Origin: a virus | IMG/VR virus record: IMGVR_UViG_3300025872_000037 | Location: 1-64,000 of that record | Length of the DNA stretch: 64,000 bases | Strand: one strand, 5' to 3' | Shown: piece by piece, positions 17,159-25,794 of the stretch | Layout of the letters: the number at the start of each line of letters is the position of its first letter | How positions within the stretch are numbered: the first letter of the stretch is position 1 | Notes under the pieces: model-generated | What the model was told of the DNA's origin: nothing | What the model saw: only the letters and a program-made list of their open reading frames with translations | Database searches by the model: none | Translations under genes and position numbers: made by a program

Positions 17159-17547
17159 CATTCGACGACATCGGAGTAGTTCTTAAACTGGTCTCCGGAG
17201 AAACGGTGATCTGCCAGGTTGTTTCGGATACTGACAAGAATCTTCTCATCAAAGATCCGTACATCATCAATGTGATCACCGAAAAGAGTGCTGATGGCAT
17301 CAAGGCCTCAACGTTTTACTCAGATTGGTTCTTAGGTTCTGCTACTCGTGTGCACATGATTCGCAAGGACCATATCATCTCTGCTGCACTGCCAGATGAA
17401 AATCTCACTACGCATTATGGTGAATTGATAGGGATCCGTGATCTCAAATCAGGCGAGTCACCTGCACCAGCTGAGAAGAAACAACCTAAATCATTCTGGG
17501 ATAACCTGAACTTTGGCCAGGATGGCCTAGACTACCGGAACAACTGA
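17155..17547 (+). CDS. Conserved T4-like phage protein, possibly Sm-like fold
   Basis: 130 residues, starting in an ATGA overlap with the uvsW stop, so probably translationally coupled. The N-terminal 70 residues (GVVLKLVSGETVICQVVSD, LLIKDPYIINVI) alternate in the manner of a small Sm-like beta-barrel, and similar short proteins lie at this place in other marine T4-like phages. The tail is Pro/Lys-rich and ends in a WDNLNFG motif. Function unknown; the Sm-like idea is a guess from the strand pattern. Confidence 0.6.
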   Translation: MTFDDIGVVLKLVSGETVICQVVSDTDKNLLIKDPYIINVITEKSADGIKASTFYSDWFLGSATRVHMIRKDHIISAALPDENLTTHYGELIGIRDLKSGESPAPAEKKQPKSFWDNLNFGQDGLDYRNN

Positions 17548-17600
17548 TATACTGCCCCCTCTGTCCAAGGCAGTTACAAAATACCGGATATCGAGGTCGG

Positions 17601-17660
17601 TGTAAAATAGATAGTTGGCCAAAGCTTTCTATTTTACAATTGGTGCAGGTTAGTTAGTGT
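17601..17660 (+). promoter_or_regulatory. Early-type promoter with 10-bp inverted repeat before gp55
   Basis: A perfect inverted repeat has arms TGTAAAATAG (17601-17610) and CTATTTTACA (17629-17638). The right arm contains a TTTACA -35 box (17633-17638) followed after 16 nt by TAGTGT (17655-17660) as -10. The layout fits an early promoter whose -35 lies in an operator. Confidence 0.6.
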
Positions 17661-17688
17661 TATGGTGAGGATGGAAATATCATGACGA

Positions 17689-18297
17689 ATGACAACTGAA
17701 ACTGACACACTAATCAAACCTCCCGTGAAGAAATCAAAACGGGAAGGCGAACACTATGTGAACAACCGTGAATTCTCACAGGCTGTTCTCGAGTATGTGC
17801 AGTCCGTAAGGGCTGCCGAGAAGGACTCAAAGGAAGTTCCACGGATCACAGAGTACATCGGCCGTTGCTTTCTCAAGATCGCCGAGGGTCTTTCTCACAA
17901 GCCTAATTTCATTCGTTACACCTATCGTGAAGAGATGGTCATGGATGCTGTGGAGAATTGCATCAAGGCCATCATGAATTACAACATTGCTGCCACGACT
18001 CGCACCGGGTACCCGAATGCCTTTGCGTACTTCACGCAGATCTGCTACTATGCCTTCATTCGCCGTATCATGAAGGAGAAGAAGCAGCAGGACATTAAGT
18101 TTAAGTTCATCGAGCACGCCGGTCTTGAGGATTTCATGTCTAACACCGAGGATGAATTTGGCGGAGCAATCATTCAAGATGCTGGCTTCATCAACGTCCT
18201 CAAGAAGCGTATCGATCGGAAGAACGAAGTGGACAAGAAGATCAAAGAGTTCAAGAAGAAACACAAGTCAAAGTCTCAGCTTGACATGATATGCTGA
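17689..18297 (+). CDS. 55: gp55 sigma factor for late transcription
   Basis: 202 residues (T4 gp55: 185). gp55 replaces sigma70 on host RNA polymerase and recognises the TATAAATA late box. The region-2-like core is seen: ITEYIGRCFLKIAEGLS, FIRYTYREEMVMDAVENCIKAI and NAFAYFTQICYYAFIRRI with the following KKEKK-type basic helix. The C-terminus is lysine-rich. Its gene overlaps the gp47 start by 7 nt. It is the trans-acting factor for the late promoters listed in this window. Confidence 0.96.
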   Translation: MTTETDTLIKPPVKKSKREGEHYVNNREFSQAVLEYVQSVRAAEKDSKEVPRITEYIGRCFLKIAEGLSHKPNFIRYTYREEMVMDAVENCIKAIMNYNIAATTRTGYPNAFAYFTQICYYAFIRRIMKEKKQQDIKFKFIEHAGLEDFMSNTEDEFGGAIIQDAGFINVLKKRIDRKNEVDKKIKEFKKKHKSKSQLDMIC

Positions 18298-19355
18298 TTG
18301 CAGTTCTCAACGACACACACTGCGGAGTTCGTAATTCCTCCGACGTTTTCTTGGACTACTTCGCCAAGTTTTATGGCGAAGTATTCTTCCCGTACTGCGA
18401 GAAGCATGGGATCAAGCAGATCCTTCACCTGGGGGACTATTACGATCATCGGAAGTTCATCAACTTCAAGGCGCTGAACCATAACCGCAAGACGTTCCTG
18501 GAACCAATGTGTGAACTGGGGATGACGATGGACATCATTCCTGGTAACCATGACGTGGTCTACAAGAATACGAATGAGCTCTGCTCGTTGAAAGAACTTC
18601 TGGGATACTTCCTGGAGAACGTCAACATCGTGATGCAGCCAAAGGTCATGAACTATGACGGCTGCAATGTGGCTCTTCTCCCATGGATCAATCCAGAGAA
18701 CCATGCAGAGTCGATGAAGTTCGTGGAGACGTGCAATGCCTCGATCCTCGGCGGTCACCTCGAACTGAATGGTTTCGATATGATGAAGGGTGTTCAGTCT
18801 CACGGCGGAATGGATCCTGCGCTGTTCTCTCGCTTTGAGCAGGTCTGGTCAGGACACTTCCATACCAAGTCGAAGAAGGGCAACATCCACTATTTAGGAA
18901 CTCAGTTCGAGATGACCTGGGCAGACGAGGGCGACTGGAAGTATTTCCACGTGTTCGATACGGCCACACGGGAGCTTCACGAGATCCGCAATCCTCACGA
19001 GATCTACTGCAAGTTCATCTACAACGATGCACGACTCGACCCGGACACCATCGACGTAACCGATGCCAAGGGTAAGTTCGTGAAGGTCGTCGTGGCGAAC
19101 AAGACTGACTTCTTCAAGTTCGACCGCTTTATCGATCGCCTGCAGAAACAGGATCCGTTCGAATTGAAGATTGCCGAGAGCTATGACGAATTCAGCGGAG
19201 ACCGTATTTCCTCTGATGCTGTTGATGCCATCACCGATACCGCCACGCTGATGGATACATATGTTGATGCAGTTGAAACTGAACTGAACAAGGACACGAT
19301 TAAAATCAAGCTTCGCGAACTGTACGCAGAGGCACAAAATCTTGAGGCCGTTTAA
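18291..19355 (+). CDS. 47: gp47 recombination nuclease subunit (Mre11/SbcD-like)
   Basis: 354 residues (T4 gp47: 339). A calcineurin-type metallophosphoesterase that, with gp46, resects DNA ends for recombination-dependent replication. Metal-binding motifs: NDTHCG (D8, H10), LGDYYDH, PGNHD, and the later WSGHFHTKS. It overlaps gp55 by 7 nt and is followed after 3 nt by gp46, as in T4. Confidence 0.96.
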   Translation: MLIAVLNDTHCGVRNSSDVFLDYFAKFYGEVFFPYCEKHGIKQILHLGDYYDHRKFINFKALNHNRKTFLEPMCELGMTMDIIPGNHDVVYKNTNELCSLKELLGYFLENVNIVMQPKVMNYDGCNVALLPWINPENHAESMKFVETCNASILGGHLELNGFDMMKGVQSHGGMDPALFSRFEQVWSGHFHTKSKKGNIHYLGTQFEMTWADEGDWKYFHVFDTATRELHEIRNPHEIYCKFIYNDARLDPDTIDVTDAKGKFVKVVVANKTDFFKFDRFIDRLQKQDPFELKIAESYDEFSGDRISSDAVDAITDTATLMDTYVDAVETELNKDTIKIKLRELYAEAQNLEAV

Positions 19356-19358
19356 GGC

Positions 19359-21077
19359 ATGGCAATTACATTTCGTCATATTAAGTGGAAGAACTTCCTC
19401 TCCACGGGGGATGACTTTACCGAGATAAACCTGGACAACCGTTCGTCCACTCTAGTGGTCGGACCAAACGGGGCAGGTAAGTCCACGATGCTTGATGCTC
19501 TCTCGTTCGCTCTCTTCGGAAAGCCACATCGAGACATCAACAAGCCACAGCTCGTGAACTCGATCAATGGAAAGAACTGTGAAGTCGAGGTTGCGTTTAC
19601 TGTAGGAAAAACAGAGTTTCTAGTTCGACGTGGAATCAAACCCAGCATCTTTGAGATCTGGCAGAATGGGAAGATGGTGAACCAGGAATCGCATGCGATG
19701 GACTACCAGAAGGTTCTGGAGCAGAATATACTCAAGCTCAACCACAAGTCCTTCCATCAGATCGTGGTTCTCGGATCCTCGTCCTTCATCCCGTTCATGC
19801 AGCTTCCGGCTCAGCACCGGCGAGAAGTGATCGAGGATCTGCTGGACATCAATGTGTTCACGAAGATGAACACGATCCTCAAAGAGAAGTCTGCACAGCT
19901 TCGGGACAAGCTAGGAGCAACTGCTCATGAGGCCGATGTCAATGACCGTACGATCTCGATGCAACACAAGTTCATCGATGAGATCAAACATCGCAATGCC
20001 GATAACGTCAAGAAGAATCTGAAGAAGATTGAGGAACACACTCAAATCGTTCAGCAACTTCAGGCCAAAAACGAAGAGCTTCAGGCAGAGGCCGATCGAG
20101 TTCCAAACGACATACGTTCTTCGCTGAAGAAGACCGAGGAAAAGAGACAGGCCCTGCTGTCCTATCAGGCCCAGATCAAGTCGAACATGCAGAGGGTGGT
20201 TAAGGATGCAAAGTTCTACGAAAACCACGATAACTGCCCCACATGCTCGCAGATGCTTGTTCCTACATTTAAAGCCGAGAAGCTTCATGCCTGCAAAGAA
20301 TCTGCCAGAGAATTGACCGATGGTCAGGCAAAACTCGCAGAAGAACTGAAGAAGGTCGAAGATTCTCTTGGAGAGATCTCTACCACGATGAACCGTCTGG
20401 ACGAAATCCAACAGCTCATTCGGACTAACCGTTCTCAGATTCAACTTCATACCAAATACATCTCAGAGTTCCAGCAGGAAAATGCAGAGATGAAAGACGC
20501 CAGCCTCGAGGAGGCCGAGAAGAAACTCGAGGAACTCCTGGACCTGAAGGAAAATCTGTCCACGCAGAAATCAATCTACTACGAGCAAGGCGCCTACAAC
20601 CAAGCAATGTCCGAGATGCTGAAGGATACCGGCATCAAGACGAAGATCATTCGCCAGTACTTGCCGGTGATGAACAAGCTCATCAACCAGTACCTGCAGA
20701 CTCTCGACTTCTTTGTCTCGTTCAACCTGGACGAAGCGTTCGAGGAGACGATCAAGTCTCGCTACCGCGATGACTTCTCGTATCCATCTTTCTCTGAGGG
20801 AGAGAAGCAGCGAATCGACCTTGCTCTTCTTTTCACGTGGCGTCAGATTGCCAAGATGAAGAACTCGGTGAGCACGAACCTGCTGGTTCTAGACGAGACC
20901 TTTGATTCCTCGATGGATGCCGATGGTGTGGAGAACCTCATGAAGATCCTGAAGACCCTAGATGCCGGTACCTCAGTCTTCATCATCTCTCACAAGACCG
21001 ATGCTCTGGACAGCAAGTTCCCGAACAAAATCGAGTTTGAGAAGGTCAAAAACTTCTCGCAGATCAAACAAAAATAA
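19359..21077 (+). CDS. 46: gp46 recombination nuclease subunit (Rad50/SbcC-like)
   Basis: 572 residues (T4 gp46: 560). ABC-type ATPase with Walker A GPNGAGKST near residue 35, long coiled-coil arms, a zinc hook CPTC near residue 293, ABC signature SFSEGEKQRIDLAL and Walker B LLVLDETFD. It forms the end-processing complex with gp47. Preceded by gp47 with 3 nt between them. Confidence 0.97.
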   Translation: MAITFRHIKWKNFLSTGDDFTEINLDNRSSTLVVGPNGAGKSTMLDALSFALFGKPHRDINKPQLVNSINGKNCEVEVAFTVGKTEFLVRRGIKPSIFEIWQNGKMVNQESHAMDYQKVLEQNILKLNHKSFHQIVVLGSSSFIPFMQLPAQHRREVIEDLLDINVFTKMNTILKEKSAQLRDKLGATAHEADVNDRTISMQHKFIDEIKHRNADNVKKNLKKIEEHTQIVQQLQAKNEELQAEADRVPNDIRSSLKKTEEKRQALLSYQAQIKSNMQRVVKDAKFYENHDNCPTCSQMLVPTFKAEKLHACKESARELTDGQAKLAEELKKVEDSLGEISTTMNRLDEIQQLIRTNRSQIQLHTKYISEFQQENAEMKDASLEEAEKKLEELLDLKENLSTQKSIYYEQGAYNQAMSEMLKDTGIKTKIIRQYLPVMNKLINQYLQTLDFFVSFNLDEAFEETIKSRYRDDFSYPSFSEGEKQRIDLALLFTWRQIAKMKNSVSTNLLVLDETFDSSMDADGVENLMKILKTLDAGTSVFIISHKTDALDSKFPNKIEFEKVKNFSQIKQK

Positions 21078-21128
21078 GGTTTAAGTTGTTGATGGTGAAG
21101 AGTTTGCAAACAAAAGCAAACTGAGTTA

Positions 21129-21156
21129 TTTACACCAGCACCGGTCGTGCTAGGAT
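21129..21156 (+). promoter_or_regulatory. Early promoter before the VWA gene
   Basis: TTTACA (21129-21134), 16-nt spacer, TAGGAT (21151-21156), 6 nt before the ATG at 21163. This is the window's recurring early promoter form. Confidence 0.8.
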
Positions 21157-21162
21157 TCTGTC

Positions 21163-23406
21163 ATGATGAATTCCACTGCACAGGGCACGCTGGCCCGACT
21201 GCTCTCGAAGGAGAACATCACGATCCAGCACGGCAACTTTCAGACCGCCTTCTTTGACGTGGAGTCCCGCACCCTTGGCCTCCCCATCTGGCAGAACAAG
21301 GGCAAAGACGTCTACGATCTGCTCGTCGGCCACGAGGTTGGCCACGCTCTGTTCACCCCCACCGACTTCCACAAGGATATGCGGGGTGCTCGGCAGGATT
21401 ACATCAATCTCGTCGAGGATGTTCGCATCGAGCGGATGATCCAAAACCAGTATCCTGGCCTGATCTCCTGCTTCGCTCGAGGCTATGCTGACCTTGCTGC
21501 CGCCGACTTCTTTGGCATCAACAAGACCGGTACTGGCAAGCTCAATCTTCCTGACCGCCTCAACATCAAATTCAAGCTTCGGAATCTGATCGACATTTAC
21601 TTTAGCCCCGACGAGCTCAAGATCAAAGCGCAGATCGAAGCTGCTCAGACGTGGGATGAGGTCGTTCAGGCCGCCCTCGATCTCGAGAAGTTCGTCAAAG
21701 AGGCTGCCGCTAAACAGCAGGAGCCACAGATTCCTCAGCCCCCGCAGCCCCAGTCTCAGGATGGCCGCGAGGAGAGCGAAGGCGAACAGTCTAGCCAGCA
21801 GGAGCAGAGCTCGGATTCCTCCAAGGATACCGCAGAGACCTCCGCGGAGGATGACTCGGACGATTCTTCGTCTGATGACAAGAAGGGCGACTCGATGCAG
21901 AATGATTCTGACGAGAAAGGCGAGCAGACGTCTGAGAAGCCTGATCCTCAGGACGCAAGTGGCGCCAAGGACACGGCCGAGAAAACCGAGCAGGAAGGTA
22001 CTTCTAGCAGCACGGACAAGCCTACCGACTTCGCCAATCCGGATACGAATCTGGATGTCTCAACTCAGCGCAGCTTCGATCTCAACGCTGAGAAGCTTCT
22101 GGACAAATCGAAGGAGACCCTTCAGACCTGCTTCGCCAAGGCCCCGACGCGCGCCGAGTGCATGGAGAACATCATGCCCTACGATGAGCTTAAGACTCGC
22201 CGTATGCGGAGCGTTTATTTCTCCGAGTCTTTTAACAACCCCGTGGCCCGCGAGAGGTTCAACGACTTCCTCAAGGCCAATCGGAAGGTCATCGGTATGA
22301 TGGTCAAGGAGTTTGACCTCCGTAAGTCTGCCCATCAGTATTCTCGAGCCACGACGTCCAAGACTGGTTCGCTCGACCTCAATCGCCTGCATGCCTATCG
22401 TACGAGCGATGATGTGTTCCTCAGCGTCACCAAGCTGGCCAACGCCAAGAATCATGGAATGGTGATGTTCGTGGACTACTCTGGCTCGATGGCTCGGGTG
22501 CTTCCCTCTGTCCTGAAGCACCTCATCAACATGGCTCTCTTCTGCCGTCAGGCCGGTATCCCCTTCAAGGTGTATGGATTCACGAGTGACATTTCGCAGC
22601 GAAACAAGTCGGTCGAGTACGCTACGGTCATCGGTGGCGGTACGGATAAAGTCCTCGTTTCCAATACGATTCTCCTCGATCTGGTCAACTCTGATCTTAG
22701 CAAGACGGAGTTCAATGATGCCATCTATAGCATGTGGCTCCGCGCGCAGAACGATTCCTGCAAGTCTGGTGTCGAGACACTTGGCAGTACTCCTCTCAAC
22801 GAGACGATCGTGATCGCTCACGATATCATCAAGGATTTCCGTGCTCAGCACAACTTTGACAAGGTCACCGCGATCTTCCTGACCGACGGTGCCGGTAATC
22901 CTCTCCGCGTCGGTCTATCCAATGTGAGGTTTGACAACCGAGTCGGTTCTCCTAGTGTTCTTGGCTATCAGCTCTATGCCAAGACCTCGTTCAAGATCCA
23001 CGGTCGAGTCCTCACTGCGGACCATGGTAATATGACCGAAAAGCTGCTCGAGAACCTTAAGATCACGACCGGCTGTGATACGATGGGCTTCTTTATCCCT
23101 GCCGGCCGCTGGGTGCTCAACAACACGATCGCTGCAGCCATCCGCCGTATGAAGAACTGGAACACGCTGATGCCGAAGTACGAGCAGTCCTACAAGGAAG
23201 ATGGTTTCCTCTCTCTTCCTGGTGCCTATGGCTACGACAGCTTCTTCATCGTGGGATCTGGCAATGACCTCGACATCGAGGACGAGGAGCTAGAGATCAC
23301 GCCTGACATGACGCGCAGCAAGATCGCTCGCCAGTTCAAGAATTTCTCTGCCTCTAAGAAGGGCAATCGCATCTTCGTGACGAAGTTCTCAGAGGCTGTT
23401 GCCTAA
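21163..23406 (+). CDS. VWA-domain protein with HEXXH metallopeptidase motif (CobT-like)
   Basis: 747 residues. An N-terminal HEVGH motif (residues 57-61) followed by an NLVEDVRIER helix looks like a zincin active site; the EDxRIE part also resembles CobT. Residues ~190-300 are an acidic, Ser/Glu/Asp-rich linker. The C-terminal half is a von Willebrand A domain with an intact metal-ion site, DYSGS at 438-442. Proteins of this type occur beside CobS-like ATPases in T4-like cyanophages and are annotated as peptidase or CobT-like. VWA proteins commonly partner with MoxR-type AAA+ ATPases, and one lies directly downstream. The substrate is unknown. Confidence 0.82.
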   Translation: MMNSTAQGTLARLLSKENITIQHGNFQTAFFDVESRTLGLPIWQNKGKDVYDLLVGHEVGHALFTPTDFHKDMRGARQDYINLVEDVRIERMIQNQYPGLISCFARGYADLAAADFFGINKTGTGKLNLPDRLNIKFKLRNLIDIYFSPDELKIKAQIEAAQTWDEVVQAALDLEKFVKEAAAKQQEPQIPQPPQPQSQDGREESEGEQSSQQEQSSDSSKDTAETSAEDDSDDSSSDDKKGDSMQNDSDEKGEQTSEKPDPQDASGAKDTAEKTEQEGTSSSTDKPTDFANPDTNLDVSTQRSFDLNAEKLLDKSKETLQTCFAKAPTRAECMENIMPYDELKTRRMRSVYFSESFNNPVARERFNDFLKANRKVIGMMVKEFDLRKSAHQYSRATTSKTGSLDLNRLHAYRTSDDVFLSVTKLANAKNHGMVMFVDYSGSMARVLPSVLKHLINMALFCRQAGIPFKVYGFTSDISQRNKSVEYATVIGGGTDKVLVSNTILLDLVNSDLSKTEFNDAIYSMWLRAQNDSCKSGVETLGSTPLNETIVIAHDIIKDFRAQHNFDKVTAIFLTDGAGNPLRVGLSNVRFDNRVGSPSVLGYQLYAKTSFKIHGRVLTADHGNMTEKLLENLKITTGCDTMGFFIPAGRWVLNNTIAAAIRRMKNWNTLMPKYEQSYKEDGFLSLPGAYGYDSFFIVGSGNDLDIEDEELEITPDMTRSKIARQFKNFSASKKGNRIFVTKFSEAVA

Positions 23407-23445
23407 GTGGTTAGAACACCAACAACTTATACCGCAACAAATCTG

Positions 23446-23474
23446 TGTACGAGAGCCGCGAAATAGTGTAGAAT
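23446..23474 (+). promoter_or_regulatory. Possible early promoter before the CobS-like gene
   Basis: TGTACG (23446-23451), 17-nt spacer, TAGAAT (23469-23474), 29 nt before the ATG at 23504. The -35 is poor. A CAACAACTTA stretch at 23420-23429 resembles part of the operator-like repeat seen at three other early promoters. Confidence 0.4.
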
Positions 23475-23503
23475 GTCTGCGTAGTTTGATTTCTTCTTAG
23501 ATC

Positions 23504-24679
23504 ATGAAAGACACATCCCTCAAGATTATCTCGGTCCTGTCCGAGAAGTACCCTGACCAAGTTCAGTTCCGCCGTAAGCAGATCGATGACGTAGCCGTAG
23601 AGCTCGGCTTCGGTTTCAAGGGTGCAGCCGAACTCATCGGCGACGAGTTCAAGGTTTCTCGTGGCCTTTACGACCTCACTCGAGTCATCAAGAAGTCCAC
23701 GGAGCCGCTTCCTCAAAAGCCGGTCGCTGCAACTCCTGTCATGAAGCTTTCGGCTGCGATCTCCTCGACAATCAACGAGGACTCGTACGTCCCTTCGCAG
23801 GACGAGACCTACGTACCATGGGGTGCCTACTCTGACGTGGCCCAGATCATCAAGGCCAAAACTTTCTATCCGATCTATATCGCTGGCCTCTCTGGCAATG
23901 GCAAGACCATGATGGTCGAACAAGCCTGTGCCTCTCTCGGCCGCGAGTACATCCGAGTCCAAATTTCCCCGGAGACAGACGAAGACGACCTCATCGGTGG
24001 TTTCCGACTTCTCAATGGCGATACGGTGTTTGCCAAAGGTCCGGTCATCAAGGCCATGGAACGAGGCGCCATCTTACTCGTCGATGAGATCGATCGAGCG
24101 ACCAACAAAATCATGTGCTTGCAGGGTGTTCTTGAGGGCAAGCCTGTTTTGATTAAGAAGACCGGTGAAGTGATTCATCCGTCTCCGGGGTTCAATGTTA
24201 TCGCGACGGCCAACACAAAGGGCAAGGGCTCTGACGATGGCCGATTTGTGGCAGCCACCATTATCGACGAGGCGTTCCTCGAGCGGTTTGTGGCCACCAT
24301 CGAGCAGCCTTACGCCGCATTCGCCACGGAGAAGAAGATTGTCCTCCGCCACATGGAGAAGTACGGCCGCCGTGACGAGGACTTCGCTGAGAAGCTCTGC
24401 ACGTGGGCAGAGGTCATTCGCAAGACCTTTGCCGATGATGGCGTTGACGAGGTCATCTCGACCCGACGTCTCTGCCACATCGCCCATTCCTACAAGATCT
24501 TCGAGGATCGCCTCAAGGCTGTTCAGATGTGCATCAGTCGCTTCGATCTCGATACCAAAACTGCGTTCTTGGATCTTTACACGAAGATCGATCCGATGGT
24601 TCAGCCGGTTCGCGAACCGTCAGTAACTCCGGCTGATGCTCCGGTTACCGCGGAGGCAGCAAACGCAGCCTCCTTCTAA
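23504..24679 (+). CDS. CobS/MoxR-type AAA+ ATPase
   Basis: 391 residues. An N-terminal ~70-residue helical domain, a linker, then an AAA+ core: Walker A GLSGNGKT (128-135), Walker B LLVDEID (191-197), sensor-1 ATANTKGKG and an IDEAFLERF block. Close relatives in cyanophages are called CobS because of similarity to the cobaltochelatase ATPase subunit. No CobN-like catalytic subunit is in the window, so cobalamin synthesis is not supported. Pairing with the upstream VWA/HEXXH protein points to a MoxR-VWA remodelling pair. Ends in an Ala/Pro-rich tail. Confidence 0.85.
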   Translation: MKDTSLKIISVLSEKYPDQVQFRRKQIDDVAVELGFGFKGAAELIGDEFKVSRGLYDLTRVIKKSTEPLPQKPVAATPVMKLSAAISSTINEDSYVPSQDETYVPWGAYSDVAQIIKAKTFYPIYIAGLSGNGKTMMVEQACASLGREYIRVQISPETDEDDLIGGFRLLNGDTVFAKGPVIKAMERGAILLVDEIDRATNKIMCLQGVLEGKPVLIKKTGEVIHPSPGFNVIATANTKGKGSDDGRFVAATIIDEAFLERFVATIEQPYAAFATEKKIVLRHMEKYGRRDEDFAEKLCTWAEVIRKTFADDGVDEVISTRRLCHIAHSYKIFEDRLKAVQMCISRFDLDTKTAFLDLYTKIDPMVQPVREPSVTPADAPVTAEAANAASF

Positions 24680-24695
24680 TTCCCAGCAAATCCTG

Positions 24696-24723
24696 TTTAC
24701 AAAAACAGGAAACAGTTTAGGAT
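24696..24723 (+). promoter_or_regulatory. Early promoter before the winged-helix gene
   Basis: TTTACA (24696-24701), 16 nt, TAGGAT (24718-24723). The -35 lies in a small hairpin (CCTGTTT...AAACAGG). The ATG is 68 nt downstream. Confidence 0.8.
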
Positions 24724-24790
24724 CGTTGCATGGTGAGTGATCCGCACCATGCAACTTAAAACAAAGATGGATCATTGAAAACATAATACC

Positions 24791-25030
24791 ATGGCTAAGA
24801 CCAACACAAACCAGAAGACGCGTATGATCAAGTTCCTTGCTAACGGCAAGGAGTTCACCATCACTGAGCTCGAGCGCCGCCTCGCGATTGCCAATCCTTC
24901 GGCAGTCGTTGCGCAGCTCCGTGACGAGGGTCACGTCATCTGGACCAACCGTCATAAGGACAAGAAGACCGGTCGCCGTATCTTCAAGTACCGCTATGAC
25001 ACCGCTCGTAGCGCTCAGAACCTCCGCTAA
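24791..25030 (+). CDS. Small winged-helix DNA-binding protein
   Basis: 79 residues. The sequence fits a winged helix-turn-helix: helix 1 TRMIKFLANGK, helix 2 TITELERRLAI, recognition helix PSAVVAQLRDEG, and a wing HVIWTNRHKDKKTGRRIFKYR. Small proteins like this are conserved upstream of the clamp gene in marine T4-like phages. A role as a transcriptional regulator is inferred from fold and from its own early promoter. A second protein of similar build is at 46801-47157. Confidence 0.65.
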   Translation: MAKTNTNQKTRMIKFLANGKEFTITELERRLAIANPSAVVAQLRDEGHVIWTNRHKDKKTGRRIFKYRYDTARSAQNLR

Positions 25031-25045
25031 GTTCTAGGCTACAAC

Positions 25046-25077
25046 ATTGGCTGTAGGGCAAAAATCCTACAGCCAAT
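25046..25077 (+). terminator. Strong 12-bp hairpin between the winged-helix gene and gp45
   Basis: Perfect stem ATTGGCTGTAGG (25046-25057) with CCTACAGCCAAT (25066-25077), 8-nt loop. It is followed by CCACTTTTATCC, not a clean T run, so it may act as a leaky terminator or protect the upstream mRNA, letting some transcription reach gp45. Confidence 0.6.
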
Positions 25078-25092
25078 CCACTTTTATCCATC

Positions 25093-25764
25093 ATGGTACT
25101 CTCACAAAACACAATCGAGATCCTCAAAAACTTCGCGGCCATCAACCCAAATCTGCTGTTCAAGCAGGGATCCATCGTGGATACGGTCTCGGACGCAAAG
25201 ACCATGATGGGATCTGCAAAAATCGCAGAGGTGATGCCACAAGAATTTGGCATCTACGATCTGAACGAGTTCCTATCTATCCTCACGCTAGTTGATCAAC
25301 CTCAGCTTGAGTTCGGAAAGACATCGGTCACAATTCGTGATGGCAACACATCCATCGAATACCGGTATGCAGCCCTCGACACCCTCACGGTACCTACGAG
25401 GAGAGTGTCTATGCCAGCGCCTGAGGTAGTTCTAAATCTGACGTCAGATTCTATGAATCGCCTGAAGAAGGCGGCATCTGTGTTAGGCCACAGCTCGATC
25501 CAACTCGAGGGCAAAAATGGTAGGATTTCAGCGAACATTGTCAATCCGAAGGACAAGAGTTCGAATAAATACACGATTGTGGTGGACGAGAAGAATGCTT
25601 GCACCAAGGTCTTCTCGCTCATCATACCCATCAGCCACCTAAAAATGATGACGGGTGATTACGTGGTCTCGTTCAGTTCTAAATTGATCAGCCACTTCAA
25701 GAACACCAGTATTCCAGTTGAATACTGGATCGCTCTTGAAAAAGAGTCGACGTTCGGTTCCTAA
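25093..25764 (+). CDS. 45: gp45 sliding clamp
   Basis: 223 residues (T4 gp45: 228). Trimeric DNA clamp that tethers the gp43 polymerase and, in late transcription, activates gp55-RNA polymerase. Recognised by the N-terminal LSQNTIEILKNFAAINPNLL block, the FGIYDLNEFLSIL segment, and the two-domain clamp pattern. First gene of the 45-44-62-regA cluster, as in T4, though two small genes intervene before gp44. Confidence 0.95.
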   Translation: MVLSQNTIEILKNFAAINPNLLFKQGSIVDTVSDAKTMMGSAKIAEVMPQEFGIYDLNEFLSILTLVDQPQLEFGKTSVTIRDGNTSIEYRYAALDTLTVPTRRVSMPAPEVVLNLTSDSMNRLKKAASVLGHSSIQLEGKNGRISANIVNPKDKSSNKYTIVVDEKNACTKVFSLIIPISHLKMMTGDYVVSFSSKLISHFKNTSIPVEYWIALEKESTFGS

Positions 25765-25794
25765 GAAGTCGAACAAACCTAGGTACAACACAAC

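Noticed and set aside
17548-17688. A tRNA or small RNA gene in the gap before gp55
   Set aside because: No cloverleaf can be drawn; the inverted repeat and the early-type promoter explain the gap.
22060-22851. A 263-residue minus-strand frame inside the VWA gene
   Set aside because: It mirrors the VWA coding strand; no motif, no ribosome-binding site, and the VWA domain is well supported.
23504-24679. Annotation as a true cobalamin-biosynthesis CobS
   Set aside because: Only the AAA+ core similarity supports it; the VWA/HEXXH partner and absence of CobN in the window favour a MoxR-type role.
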